Assembly: GCF_035222275.1 (NCBI RefSeq)
Contig: NC_085885.1
Location: 1,798,001 to 1,862,000, forward strand
Length of the DNA: 64,000 nucleotides
Reading direction: 5' to 3'
Origin: Podospora bellae-mahoneyi
Taxonomy: Eukaryota; Ascomycota; Sordariomycetes; Sordariales; Podosporaceae
The number at the start of each line of letters is the position of its first letter. The first letter of the stretch is position 1. Made by a program: the position numbers and the translations under genes. Below the pieces are notes generated by a model. It was not told where the DNA came from and made no database searches. It saw nothing but the letters and a program-made list of their open reading frames with translations. This document shows positions 31,113 through 41,427 of the stretch, one piece after another.

Positions 31113-31550
31113 TTATTTGTAATCCCACTCATACTCATCCAACAAATAGCACGAAGTACGCCCCCACGGCGTCGGCTCCATACCCCTAAAGAGATCGAAG
31201 TAGTCCTTCCCTGTATCAGTGATGACAAAGGTCCCGTTTCCAAGGTCTTGAACCTCGCCAAAGCTCGAAGACCACTTTGAGTATTCGTCCCAGCTGGCCG
31301 CGCGCTCGAGCGCGAGTGCCTGTGAGCAGCTCTCGCAAAGCCCTCGGATGATAACTTTCCTGTTTGCGTCATCGAACTCGTAAGTTACATTCAGCGGAAT
31401 GTAGGCGATGCATTCTGAAAGATCCCAGGCGACCCAGCATGCCATAACATCGCGCGAGACGCGGCAGCGTTTGGTAAGTTGCTGGGCTGGAGCGGCGAGG
31501 GCAAGAGCAAAAAGAGATGTGTGGAGGAGGGCGGCGAGTCTCATTGCCAC
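31113..31550 (-). CDS. Small secreted cysteine-containing protein, 145 aa
   Basis: Single exon. MAMRLAALLHTSLFALALAA is a strong signal peptide; the second Met (31544) is an equally good start. QQLTKR at about residues 23-28 is a Kex2-type site, leaving a mature protein that begins CRVSRDVMACWVAWDLSEC. Six cysteines in total are found, including a CESC pair. One NxT site (LNVTYEF) and another (LGNGTFV) could be N-glycosylated. The end is acidic and aromatic (YLLDEYEWDYK). No family is recognised. The frame is intact although pseudogenes surround it, which suggests that it is under selection. Confidence 0.72.
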   Translation of the reverse strand: MAMRLAALLHTSLFALALAAPAQQLTKRCRVSRDVMACWVAWDLSECIAYIPLNVTYEFDDANRKVIIRGLCESCSQALALERAASWDEYSKWSSSFGEVQDLGNGTFVITDTGKDYFDLFRGMEPTPWGRTSCYLLDEYEWDYK

Positions 31551-32404
31551 TAAATAGTGTTGATGTGATGGTCAATTACCTACATGACAGCCGACTTTAT
31601 GATGGGTCGTCTTTAAGAGCTGCCATATATATGTAAGGGCTGCGCCCCACGGGTGAGGGCCGTCATTGAAGTCCCGTGGTGTTTGGGGAGGGTTGTGTCG
31701 AAGGAATTATCCAGATTAAACGACAAGTTTCTCGGGCGACACAAGAGATCGAATATAGGTGTTGCCAAGGCCTGGAAATTGAAGATCAACACCTTGACAT
31801 GTCTTGGGGTTGTCTTGGGGTGCTCTAAAAGGAAGCATTTCCCGCTTTGGACTGCTAGGCATCTTCCGAGGTCATCACGATCTCCATCGACGACAAAATC
31901 TCTTCTCAAACTACCTACCCATCAAAACAGACTACCAGTTAGTAAAGGGACAAATCTCACCCCATTGTCCTGTTTTCCCCTTTCTCCCCATGGCGACCTT
32001 ACCTGCCTTACTCACAAGTTCAGACAACCAATTCGCCCTTTTCGCCACGTACACAAAGAGCGTAAACTTCTCACAACTATGAGCTCGAGGTGTAGCTGAG
32101 GCTGAAACAAACCAAGAATGACTACCCCAAAGAAACCCCAAATTCTTACCAATATCTCGTTACTCAATAATAGGGCCTATGGCGCAACTGCTTTTCCGCG
32201 CCCTTGTCAACGCCAAACTGCGGGGTGAGCCGCGGGGCGCGGGGGCACCGGGGGTAGCTCCCCTTATCGCCGGCATTGTCGAATGCGGGGCCGGCCCGGC
32301 AGAGTGGATAGCTATGGCGTCAGCAAGCACCCTCCTACTGACCCCCGTGTTTTGTTCTCCGGTGACGGGAACCCCTAATAATAATTGTCATTCTCCTCAA
32401 TAAC
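31551..32404. other. Intergenic, boundary between accessory and core regions
   Basis: An open frame of 148 codons at 31653-32099 overlaps others on both strands and resembles nothing. GC-rich sequence at 32200-32320 probably belongs to the promoter/leader of the dehydrogenase gene. Confidence 0.4.
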
Positions 32405-33459
32405 ATGTTGTTGCCTGCCGCCGCAAGACTGAGCTATAAATCATTTTCTCAACTTTTCAAAACTTCGCCAAAATCAAACGCTCGGTTCATCCTTGCCCCG
32501 CTCTTCACCCCGCCATCAATCATAAGAACAATGTCCTCCGCTGTTGCTAAGCGCCTCGAGGGCAAAACGGTGGTCATTACCGGTGCTAGCTCCGGCATCG
32601 GAAGGAGCACCGCTTTTGAGTTTGCTCGTACTGCTCCAAAGAACCTGAAGCTTGTTCTTACCGCGAGGAGGATTGATACCCTGAAGCAGATCGCGGCGGA
32701 TATTGTTGCCGAAGTTGGTGAGGGGGTCAAGGTGTTGCCTGTTCAGCTTGATGTGAGCAACCCCGAGGAGGTCAAGACGTTTGTCGGGAAACTGCCGGAG
32801 GAGTTTAGGGATATTAATGTTTTGGTGAACAATGCGTATGTCTTTGATCCCATCCTTTTTTTCTTCATGGCCCATACTGAACAAGATACAGGGGTCTCGT
32901 CAAAGGTCTCGCCCGAGCACCCGAGATTGCCGAGGAAGACATCAACATCATGTTCAATACCAACGTTACTGGTCTGATCAACATGACACAGGCTATTCTC
33001 CCCATCTTCAAGAAGCGGCCTGAGGGTGGTGCTGGCGACATCATCAACGTTGGCAGCATCGCCGGCCGTGAGCCATACCCCGGTGGCAGCATCTACTGCG
33101 CTACCAAGGCGGCGGTTCGCAGCTTCACCGATGCTTTGCGCAAGGAGCTTATCGCTACTCGCATTAGGGTCATGGAGATTGACCCCGGTCAGGTTGAGAC
33201 TGAGTTCTCTGTTGTCAGATTCTACGGTGACAAGGCCAAGGCGGACGCTGTCTATGCGGGCTGCGAGCCGTTGACGCCAGATGACATTGCCGAGGTGGTT
33301 GTGTTTGTTGCTGGCAGAAGGGAGAATGTTGTCATTGCTGATACTCTGATCTTCCCCAGTCACCAGGTATGTTCCTTTTAGATTCCATGTGTGGGGGCTA
33401 GACTAATTTGCTGTGATCAACAGGCCGGTGCTGGTATCTTACACAAGAAGTCGACTTAA
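32405..33459 (+). CDS. Short-chain dehydrogenase/reductase, YMR226C (TMA29) type, 3-hydroxy acid/serine dehydrogenase
   Basis: Three exons: 32405-32835, 32892-33366 and 33424-33459, introns of 56 and 57 nt. Two starts are possible: 32405 (313 aa) adds MLLPAAARLSYKSFSQLF, a basic, Ser-rich, mitochondrial-leader-like stretch; 32531 (271 aa) matches the yeast protein length. Classical SDR motifs: TGASSGIG (NADP-binding), NVLVNNA, active-site Ser in GSIAGREPYPGGSIYCATK with YxxxK (Tyr-Cys-Ala-Thr-Lys), and ADTLIFPSHQ near the end, as in yeast YMR226C. The enzyme reduces or oxidises 3-hydroxy acids, L-serine or aldehydes using NADP(H). The last exon encodes only AGAGILHKKST. All catalytic residues are kept. 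Confidence 0.9.
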
Positions 33460-33707
33460 GGAGATGTATGGTCGGCGGAGAGGACGGATTTGATGCTGTC
33501 ACTTTTTTAGTACATATTCTAGATAGAAGGCGAGCAATTGAGACCTTTTAGAGCCACAAATAATGTCATGAGCATCTCGTCAGGAAGAGGGACTTTGTAC
33601 CTTACACCCTAACCCTGGAGTGATATCGGCGGCCAAAAAGGGGGTGCCAAGCGGGGATCAGCCACATAGACCCAAAATTCCGCGTTTGTTCCCACCAACA
33701 AATCAAT

Positions 33708-33798
33708 GGTTGTGTAGTGTAGTGGTTATCACTCTGGATTTTGACTTGTTCAAGTCACATTCCTTCCAGTAACCCCGGTTCGAACCCGGGCACGACCT
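33708..33798 (+). tRNA. tRNA-Gln (anticodon UUG) with a 19-nt intron
   Basis: The acceptor stem GGTTGTG (33708) pairs with CACGACC (ending 33797). The D-arm region TGTAGTGGTTATCAC and the T-arm CCCGGTTCGAACCCGGG fit A and B boxes. The anticodon arm is CTGGA-TTTTGA...T-TCCAG: loop TTTTGAT with anticodon TTG. The intervening CTTGTTCAAGTCACATTCC sits one base 3' of the anticodon, the canonical place. Mature length, with discriminator base T, is 72 nt. A TTTT run near 33803 can end Pol III transcription. The endonuclease subunit that removes such introns (SEN34) is encoded at 46.4-47.3 kb. Confidence 0.93.
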
Positions 33799-35757
33799 TC
33801 TGCTTTTGCTTCTCTTTCTCTCTCTTGCACAGGCCTGTTGGCTGTCCTACTTTTGCGTTATTGCTTCTTTTTTTTTCTTCCCCATGTCCATCCTGTTCAG
33901 CTCTGCAGGCCCATTAATGCAGTTCTCGTGGTTGCTCAAGCCAAGATTTCTAGATCGAATCGCGAAGTCGGCATGGTTTTGCAACCCAACCCAACACAAA
34001 GTCTCACCATGGGGCTCATCTGGTATCCTTTTCTTGAATGCCACTTGTCCATCATCCGACTTTCTACGAGAAAGACGGCATTCTCGAGGTCCTCACTGCT
34101 TTTTTCTCCGACGAAACGCCGGGTAACCAACCCGGTACGCTTGTCTCGTGGTGGCTTTCGCAATGATCCAATGAAAGCTTTCCACTTACACGTCTTTTCT
34201 TCCTGTTGTGTTTCCCTCACTCCTATCCATCCATCCATCCATTCACACCACCATCCATGATAAAACGTGCGCGATATTTCTTTTTTTCTTTTGATAGATG
34301 GCCTCGCACAAACAGCCCGGGTCAGACCATCCGGAATATCCTCCCAGAACAGAGCTCGATGAGGACCAAAGAAAAGAGACCTTCATATTTCCCCAACGAC
34401 TACCCTGATTCGCCCGATGGTGTGTCAAAGCTCTCCATTATCGCCCAGCCGCTGTTGCATCTACCAAGCGTCCAACGTGGTTGTTGTAACCCCGCCGATC
34501 ACAGAATGGTCAGGAGAAGGTCAAAAGCATGAGCTCCCTAGCTTCAGTCAACCTGCATCATGGAGTGTTGAACAGCAGCTACTTAGCTAAAAAACTACAT
34601 GAAGCTAAGATAACGGAGGCCTCCCGTCTTATGCCATCAATGCAGTAGTTGGAGCACGCGACAGGTTGCAAGAGATGGATATCGAGATCGAGTTGACAAA
34701 CCCAATGCCAATCTAGGTAACCCGGATCTCGTACAACATCTCGTATGTAAGAGGCAGCAAGAAATCTGATGATTTCTCTTGTTCCACGAAACGTAGGACC
34801 TGTGATGGCAATTGCAGGTCAAGCAATGAAACGAAGCGCAGTGCCGGTGCAGCATGCAGCAAGCGCAGAATGCATAATCCCACCGAGGGGAGCTTTCCAC
34901 CTAACCATGACGTCAGGCCAACCATCTGATCAAATCGACACCATAGGTAGCTTGCCCCCTCAATAAGAGCAATAATTTAGCTGATTGAAGATCAACTAGT
35001 GAGTCGCTGTCCAAAGGCAATGAATGACAGGTTGCCCGTGCATGGCGTTTTTGCACAGCCTCCCTCCTCCCCTCCGCCCCCTCTCCCAAACTTCCCAACA
35101 AGACCCTTCCTTTGACACTTACACAGCGGCTCGCAAGTCAGCCCTTCTTCTCCCAAGAAAGAATCCCGCAGGTCGTGTGATGCCAACCAACCCTTGTGAG
35201 ACGATCGACGGTCGGGGCAAAAGAAAGCATGGGATGAGAGGTCCCTCCGTCAGAAAGCTAATGTCCTCAAACAAAGGACAAAGATGAGGGGCAGCCTCCC
35301 ACCACACACACACTTGAGAGGGAGAGGGGGCAAAGTAACCCCAGGGTGTCCGTGAACTGAAGCCACATTACTCCATCATTTGTCTCCTCCCTTCCTATTT
35401 CGGATAGCAACAGAGAGATAACAGGAGAAACCCTTACTCGGTGACCACCCGGTTGGAAAAGCTAGGTTGTAGTCGTACCTCCCTCCTCTTCCGATCCGAT
35501 CCCAACGTTCCTTCCCTTTGAATGGATATAATAACCCTTTCCCATCCCGCTTTCCCGAATGACCCCTTTCACCATCTCCGGGACCTCCCAAGTTCTAGAC
35601 CTTGTTTAAATCTTCTTCCCAAACATCATTCGTCCTTTTTGATCAAACAGCAAACCTGAACCATATCGGTCAAACCACCTACATATCTCTATTCTTTCGC
35701 TTTATACTACAACGACGTCACACCTACAATCACCTACGCTAAACCACAACCGCAACA
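33799..35757. other. Intergenic, about 2 kb, with a weak small ORF
   Basis: No clear gene. A 36-codon frame at 34298-34408 (MASHKQPGSDHPEYPPRTEL...) follows a splice-acceptor-like TTTTGATAG and has protein-like composition, so it might be an unrecognised exon. The last 300 bp are pyrimidine-rich and should be the promoter/leader of the gene at 35758. A short (CATC)n tract lies near 34226-34245. Confidence 0.35.
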
Positions 35758-36194
35758 ATGGCTGGTACGTCCTCCTCCCCTCCCCCCTTATCATCAGCCA
35801 ATGCTAACCACCTCCCGACGTAATTAGACTCCCGCAACCCCTCCACAGCCTCCAACACCTCCCCAACCACAACTAACTTCCCCATCTCCCCATCTCCCAC
35901 CTCCCCAAGACGCGACCGTCGCGACAGCGACGAGTGGGGTAAGCCCATTTCCCATCCCCTTGCCCCCCCCTTTTTTTCCCGTTCACTAACAATCTCTCTC
36001 TACCAGACGCCTCCAAAGTCCCCCCCTCCCGCTTCCAAAAGCGCAAAGGATCAATCTACGCCGTCCCCGGCTCCCGCGACGGCCACGTCGACTCCAACTA
36101 CGCCCACAAGTTCCACGAGCTCCACGCCGAAAAGGGCTACACTGGGTTTGGCACGCCGAATTACAACCAAACCACAGCCACAAAGAAACAGTAG
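35758..36194 (+). CDS. Small conserved fungal protein of unknown function, 101 aa
   Basis: Built from three exons: 35758-35764 (only 7 nt, ATGGCTG), 35828-35938 and 36007-36194, with introns of 63 and 68 nt (GTACGT...TTAG and GTAAGC...CCAG); exons total 306 nt. The product begins MADSRNPSTASNTSP, with a Ser/Thr/Pro-rich first third, then RRDRRDSDEWDASKVPPSRF, QKRKGSIYAVPGSRDGHVDS and NYAHKFHELHAEKGY. The DEWDASKVPPSRFQKRxGS block followed by a DGHVD block resembles a short protein I remember from many filamentous ascomycetes without known role. There is no signal peptide or membrane segment; the N-terminal part is probably disordered. The long pyrimidine-rich leader suggests good expression. 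Confidence 0.7.
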
Positions 36195-36879
36195 GAACTT
36201 TCTTCTTTTGTTGGGTTGGAGACGGTAAAAGGGGCGTTGGTGGGGGGCACTTCTTGGCTTTTTGGGAATAGCAACAACAATGCAGTGACTGAGGAGAGAA
36301 CAGGGTTGGATGAACAGTGGGAGATGGCGCATGGGGATATTCGGATGGTGGACAGGGAGGATGTGAGGAGGGGAAAGATGTCTTGTTGATGTGTTAAGGG
36401 AGGAGGTTTGAGTTTGTTAGGTGTTGATTGGAGTTTTCGTGGGAATTATGAAACATTGGGAGGGCAGAATGAAATGAATACCTAGCAATATGATGTTTTT
36501 TTTTCTTGAAAGAGAAGATAAATATGCTGTGTTGTGTGTGTGTGCAAACTTGTGTTTTTCTCCACGATAAGATCCCAGATCCTGTCGAGAAAAGAAGAAG
36601 TTGGTAGGTAGGTAGGTAAGTAATAAATAACACATTTGTCAAGGTAAAAAGACAAAAAGAAATGGTTTTGTTTGTAACTTTGCCTTGTTTTTCCTCCATC
36701 CCCCCAAAGACAAATAACATGACGAGAAAATATTTGAGAAAATACGAGAGTGATGACCACAAAAGAAACAAGAAAAGAAAAAAAACGCCCAGCTTTGATG
36801 TGTCGGCAACCCAATGCAATCTAAATAACATACAGGTTAAAAGCAAGAAGAAGAAGAAGAAAAAAAAGAAGAGGTTATT
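36195..36879. other. Convergent 3' regions with simple repeats
   Basis: AT-rich 3' sequence between the small gene (+) and SYF1 (-). It contains (TG)n near 36530-36543, (GGTA)n near 36603-36617 and a GAA-rich run near 36846-36872. Confidence 0.5.
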
Positions 36880-39468
36880 TCATTCCATATCATCAAGCTC
36901 GATAGCATCCGGGTTTGCCACCTCGACCACCTTGGGAGCAACCACACTCCCCTTGATCCCCTCGCTCGCCGCAACAAATCCCGCCGGGGCACGAGCCTGC
37001 CGTTCCAGCTGCTCCATCGCGTCCGTCACCTCCTGATCAACCTCTCCTCCTCCTTCGACGTTCTTGGCCTGCTGTGCTCTCGCCAGCGCCTGCGAGGCAA
37101 TAAAGTTGACATCGGTGTTGTACTGCGCCTGCACCGACCGCTTGATCCGCAGCATCTCCTTGAACGTGTCCTCATTGCCATGCTGCACCTCAAACTGCTC
37201 CCATTTTTGCCAAAACCCCGGGTTTGTCCTGGGATCGCAAAACTGGGATCCATGGCCGTAGATGGCCCTTGCCCGGTCGATTTCCCCAAGACGTTTTTCC
37301 ATGTCCGCGAATTTGAGGCACATGTCCTTTGCTTCGTTGTCGGGGAGGGTGGCGATGGCGCGCTCGTAAATAGGGCGCGTGGATGGGAGACCGAAATTAG
37401 AGGCCGACTTGGTAATATAAAAATTAAACATGTCTGCCCTGTCCTCGTCCGACACGGCACGCGTTGCCCGCTCATAAATGCGCATCGCATGCCGGGCTAG
37501 ACCGCGCTCCTCTTCCAGGTTGCCATACATGAGGTAGATCACCTTGGCGAACTTGGCCGGGCAGTCTTCAACGGCTTGTTCAAAGAGATCTCTCAGACGC
37601 TCGATACTGATCTTGCGGTCGACGGCCTTGGTTAGGTAGAGGTTCCATAGCTCAAAGGCTACGGGGTAAGAGAAGAGATCAAGGCCGCGCTCGTAGATCT
37701 TGAATGACTCTTCAAAGTACTTGTGTTCCTCGAGTAGGTTGGCGTAGTTGACCACAGTCTGGGGGGTGGCGATGCGGAGCTCGAATATTCTTTCGTAAAT
37801 CTTCTTGGTTTCCTCCAGGGTGCTGACGCTCTCGACGAGGTCGACGTAGAACGACCACAGCTTCCAGCTCTTGTGTACTCGCTGTTGGGGAGATAATGTC
37901 TCGTCAAAGTAGTCGACATTGGATCTCTTGGGGGCTTGGACAGCTTTGGCCATGATCCGGACGGCATCGTCAAAGTTCTCGTTGCGGAGTTCCATCTCTG
38001 CCCACTCGATCCACATGTCGGCCAGCTCAGCTACCGACTTGAAGGGCACCTTGACCGCCTTTTCCATGATAGTCCTCGCGCTCCGGATATCCCCTCCGTT
38101 TTCGTAGAATTTGGCATAGTTAACCCACAACTGATGGAACGCGCCAACGGCCTTCTTTGGCTGAATAGCAGCGATGGCATCCGTATAAGTCTGTACAACC
38201 TCCTGCTTGTTGTCTCCCCACAGAGCAACTCTCTTCTCCCACTCGGTGACATTGTTCGGGTTCTGTCGTAGTAACACATCGTTCAGGAGGAACGGTCGTC
38301 GGTCCATCAGATGCTCAAATCGCATCATCCTGATATCCAGATCAAAATCAGCCACCTCATCCACCACGCCCTTTTCCGCCCGTCCCGAGGCCATCTCCAT
38401 CAGTGCCCCAATGACAGACTCCTCAAACTCAGTGTACGAGTCAAAAATGAGCGTAAAGTCCCGGACCGTCATAACTGTTGTGATGCCCTCCTCAAAAACA
38501 TCTCTTGCCCTCTCAAAGCTGCCCCTTCGAATCCAGTAGGTTGCCAGGCCGCACCACAATTTCCCGCGCTGGTCCGCGAACCGTTCGATTCCGCTCCGAA
38601 TGATCCGTTCCACGTCAATGCCTGTTTCGTGTCCCGTTTCAATGTCGACAGCGTGCTCCACCAACAGATCCACCATCTCGCTCCAAAGCTCATAGTGCCC
38701 CTTGCCATTCTTGCTCTGGAATCGTGGGTTGTTGAGAATGTCGATGTACCTCTTGACTGCCTCGGTGTACAGCTCGCTCTGAATCAAAAGTTCGATAAAG
38801 TCTTCGGCATCCTCCGGGTGGACCTGTGTGTAGCGCCTCCAGATCTTGACAGCCGTCAAACCCTCGGCCGAGTTGGCGAACGGTCGGTACAAGGCCCATA
38901 TCCTGTTGTGTTGTGTAATCGGAAGTGCTCGGAGTGCGCGGTCGAAGGTGTGTCGTGTGAGGGTGACGAGGGGCTGCTGCATGAGGAACTTGAGGTACAT
39001 CTCCCAGATGCGCGGCATTTTGTTGAGGAGGATCAGCGCCCGCTCAAAGAGCGCATTGACCTTTTGGTATTCGGAGGTGAAGATGGCGGCATTGAGCTTT
39101 GCGACGTGCTTCGTTCGGAATCGTAAATACTGGTTGAGGGTTAGAACATGCTGACTTGGCATCAAAACTTGCGAGGAATAACGTACCATTTTCCACAGCT
39201 TATAGGAGCGCGGCAATTGGATACATGCCCTCTCCATGACGTAGGCTTGCTCGCGAAGTGTCCCATGTTGAATCTTGTAGTCAATGTAGGCGAGCCATGG
39301 CTTGGTGCTGCCGGGGTTTCGTTGGATGTCTTGCTCGTAGGGGTAGTCATCATCGGACTGAAGGGCGCAAATGTTAGCATTGGTTGATGTTTCCGCAATC
39401 CCAGAGCCGGAAAAACATACCACAAGCGCCAGATCAGGCTGGCGGTCAGAAGAGAGTGCCAGCGCCAT
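36880..39468 (-). CDS. SYF1: Pre-mRNA-splicing factor SYF1/XAB2-type, HAT-repeat protein, 822 aa
   Basis: Three exons: 39468-39421, 39357-39187 and 39129-36880. Introns of 63 and 57 nt (GTATGT...TTCAG; GTACGT...ACCAG) are both multiples of three and stop-free, so the unspliced frame also stays open (862 codons). The protein is a chain of half-a-TPR (HAT) repeats: DIQRNPGSTKPWLAYIDYKI, FERALILLNKMPRIWEMYLK, and many more up to about residue 760. The C-terminal tail is acidic (PDAIELDDME). SYF1 is part of the NineTeen (Prp19-associated) complex that stabilises the catalytic spliceosome; it is nuclear and essential in yeast. Length fits the family (about 800-860). The order of SYF1 head to head with the V-ATPase gene leaves a 622-bp shared promoter. 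Confidence 0.92.
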   Translation of the reverse strand: MALALSSDRQPDLALVVCFSGSGIAETSTNANICALQSDDDYPYEQDIQRNPGSTKPWLAYIDYKIQHGTLREQAYVMERACIQLPRSYKLWKMVRYSSQVLMPSQHVLTLNQYLRFRTKHVAKLNAAIFTSEYQKVNALFERALILLNKMPRIWEMYLKFLMQQPLVTLTRHTFDRALRALPITQHNRIWALYRPFANSAEGLTAVKIWRRYTQVHPEDAEDFIELLIQSELYTEAVKRYIDILNNPRFQSKNGKGHYELWSEMVDLLVEHAVDIETGHETGIDVERIIRSGIERFADQRGKLWCGLATYWIRRGSFERARDVFEEGITTVMTVRDFTLIFDSYTEFEESVIGALMEMASGRAEKGVVDEVADFDLDIRMMRFEHLMDRRPFLLNDVLLRQNPNNVTEWEKRVALWGDNKQEVVQTYTDAIAAIQPKKAVGAFHQLWVNYAKFYENGGDIRSARTIMEKAVKVPFKSVAELADMWIEWAEMELRNENFDDAVRIMAKAVQAPKRSNVDYFDETLSPQQRVHKSWKLWSFYVDLVESVSTLEETKKIYERIFELRIATPQTVVNYANLLEEHKYFEESFKIYERGLDLFSYPVAFELWNLYLTKAVDRKISIERLRDLFEQAVEDCPAKFAKVIYLMYGNLEEERGLARHAMRIYERATRAVSDEDRADMFNFYITKSASNFGLPSTRPIYERAIATLPDNEAKDMCLKFADMEKRLGEIDRARAIYGHGSQFCDPRTNPGFWQKWEQFEVQHGNEDTFKEMLRIKRSVQAQYNTDVNFIASQALARAQQAKNVEGGGEVDQEVTDAMEQLERQARAPAGFVAASEGIKGSVVAPKVVEVANPDAIELDDME

Positions 39469-40090
39469 CGCGGGACTCGATCGTCTTCAGTAAGGAGCCA
39501 ATTGGGGGGTGGGCGCCCTCAGCGGCAGAGCCGAAGAGCAGAAGAAGTAAAAAGAAAAGTCCTAGACGTGCCGTTGCCACGACATCACTGCTAGGTGTTG
39601 TCAACGAGGTAGGTTTGGCGCAGACAGTAACAATCCGACGACGGCGTGATTTGACGAGTTTCGGCACTGCTTTTTTCCAACTCCTCCAACAAGTCTGGCG
39701 ATTGGGCGCGCGCTTGAGGGAGAAGGGTCACGTAAAGAAAGCACAGACCAGGTCATTATAATTGCACTAATTAGCGGGGAGACGCCGCACTACGTAGGTA
39801 ATCAGCACGGGCCAGTTCCAGGTCCAGGGGATGTGCTGTTAGCAGCAAGCAACCTAGAAGGCTTCCGTCACCCAGCTGTCGCAACAAGCTCCAAGAAGCT
39901 CCACACCTCACGATCCCACAGCCCATCCCTCTCTGTCCAGCTGCTGTGCGAACGACAACAGCCATATCTCGCCGAGCCCTGCATCTTCCCTTGACCCCTA
40001 GAGACCACCATCTCATCTCTTTGTATCACTTCTGCACCCTTTCACTACAACACTTGGAATTCTCCAATTGCCCGATAACCACCCGCAATC
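39469..40090. promoter_or_regulatory. Bidirectional promoter region, SYF1 and V-ATPase subunit D
   Basis: 622 bp between divergent start codons. C/T-rich leader sequence precedes the plus-strand start. No specific site is assigned. Confidence 0.45.
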
Positions 40091-41155
40091 ATGTCCGGCG
40101 CAGCAGTACGTTGGTCCAAACACCCCACTGTCTCCCCAATATCAATATCACGATAACTAACCACCCAACCCTCCCCATCCAGGACCGCGAAGCCGTCTTT
40201 CCCACCCGGCAATCGCTGGGTATCATGAAAGCAAAGCTCAAAGGCGCCGAAACAGGTCACAGTCTCCTCAAAAGAAAGAGTGAAGCTCTCACCAAGTCAG
40301 TCTCCCGTCCCCATTCCCCTCCCAGGCCCCCCCGAAACCATACCTAACCTCCCCGTCCCCCTTCCCCCCCCCCGCAGACGCTTCCGCGAAATCACTCGCC
40401 GCATCGACGAAGCCAAGCGCAAGATGGGCCGCGTAATGCAAATCGCCTCCCTCTCCCTCGCCGAAGTCACCTACGCCGTCGGCGGCAACATAGGGTACCA
40501 AATCCAGGAATCCGCCAAATCCGCCCGCTTCCGCATCCGCGCCAAGCAGGAAAACGTCTCGGGCGTCCTCCTCCCCGCGTTTGAGAGCTACCAGACCGAG
40601 GGGAACAACGACTTTGCCATGACGGGTCTCGGCAAGGGAGGTCAGCAGGTGCAGCGGTGTCGCGAGACGTATGCGAGGGCGGTGGAGGCGCTCGTGGAGC
40701 TGGCGAGCTTGCAGACGGCGTTCGTGATTTTGGACGAGGTCATCAAGGTGGTGAACAGGCGAGTGAATGCCATGTAAGTGACAGACCTGAGATTTTTAAG
40801 AGTGGATGGGATGGGTTGGGGTGCTAACATTTGCTTAGTGAGCATGTCATTATTCCCAGGACGGAGAATACCATCAAGTGTAAGTGGAACTCCACCCTGT
40901 TTTAGATGGACTGTGCTGACTTTCCCAGATATCAACTCGGAGCTTGACGAACTGGACAGAGAGGAGTTTTACAGATTGAAGAAGGTTGCCGGCAAGAAAC
41001 AGCGAGACACAGCCGAGCAAGATGCCGAGATGAAGGCTAGGAAAGAAGCGCAAGCTGCAGCTGCAGATGAGCAGAACCAAGCGCCAAATGCCGCGGCAGA
41101 CGACGCGCCAGCTGATCTGTTGGCTGCGGAGGAGGATGAAGATGTCATCTTCTAA
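40091..41155 (+). CDS. vma-8: V-type proton ATPase subunit D, 263 aa
   Basis: Five exons: 40091-40105, 40183-40295, 40378-40773, 40839-40879 and 40929-41155; introns of 77, 82, 65 and 49 nt; exons total 792 nt. The start MSGAAGDREAVFPTRQSLGI continues MKAKLKGAETGHSLLKRKSE and ALTKRFREITRRIDEAKRKM, the unmistakable N-terminal helix of subunit D. The middle has SARFRIRAKQENVSGVLLP, and the second helix includes IEHVIIPRTENTIKYINSEL and DELDREEFYRLKKV. The tail is acidic and Ala-rich, ending EEDEDVIF. Subunit D is the central rotor shaft of the V1 sector, coupling ATP hydrolysis to proton pumping in vacuoles and other endomembranes. All expected parts are present. The very short first exon (15 nt) is typical of fungal genes. 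Confidence 0.94.
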
Positions 41156-41427
41156 GGGAGTTGTTGGGCTTGGACCCTCGAGCGTTGTTGTCACTGTCGC
41201 ATGTTAGAAGGGCGTGGTTAGAGTCATTGGTCAGCACATTGTTTCATTAGGCACAGGCGCAATCCGGGAGTTGCTTGTTTCCACGTTTTTATTTCATTGG
41301 GTATCTCTAATTCCCTTCGGTGAGGGATCAATGAGCCGATTACGCTAAACCTGTACCATTCGGAGCATTACATCCTACTTTACCTATCAAACCAGTTATA
41401 TGTGGTACCTTAACTCCAGCCCCCAGC

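Noticed and set aside
31653-32099. 148-codon open frame on the plus strand
   Set aside because: The first codon is an alternative start, several other frames are open in the same place, and no protein pattern is seen.
36603-36872. Simple repeats as a telomere or centromere signal
   Set aside because: The GGTA, TG and GAA runs are brief microsatellites in a 3' region; no TTAGGG array is present.
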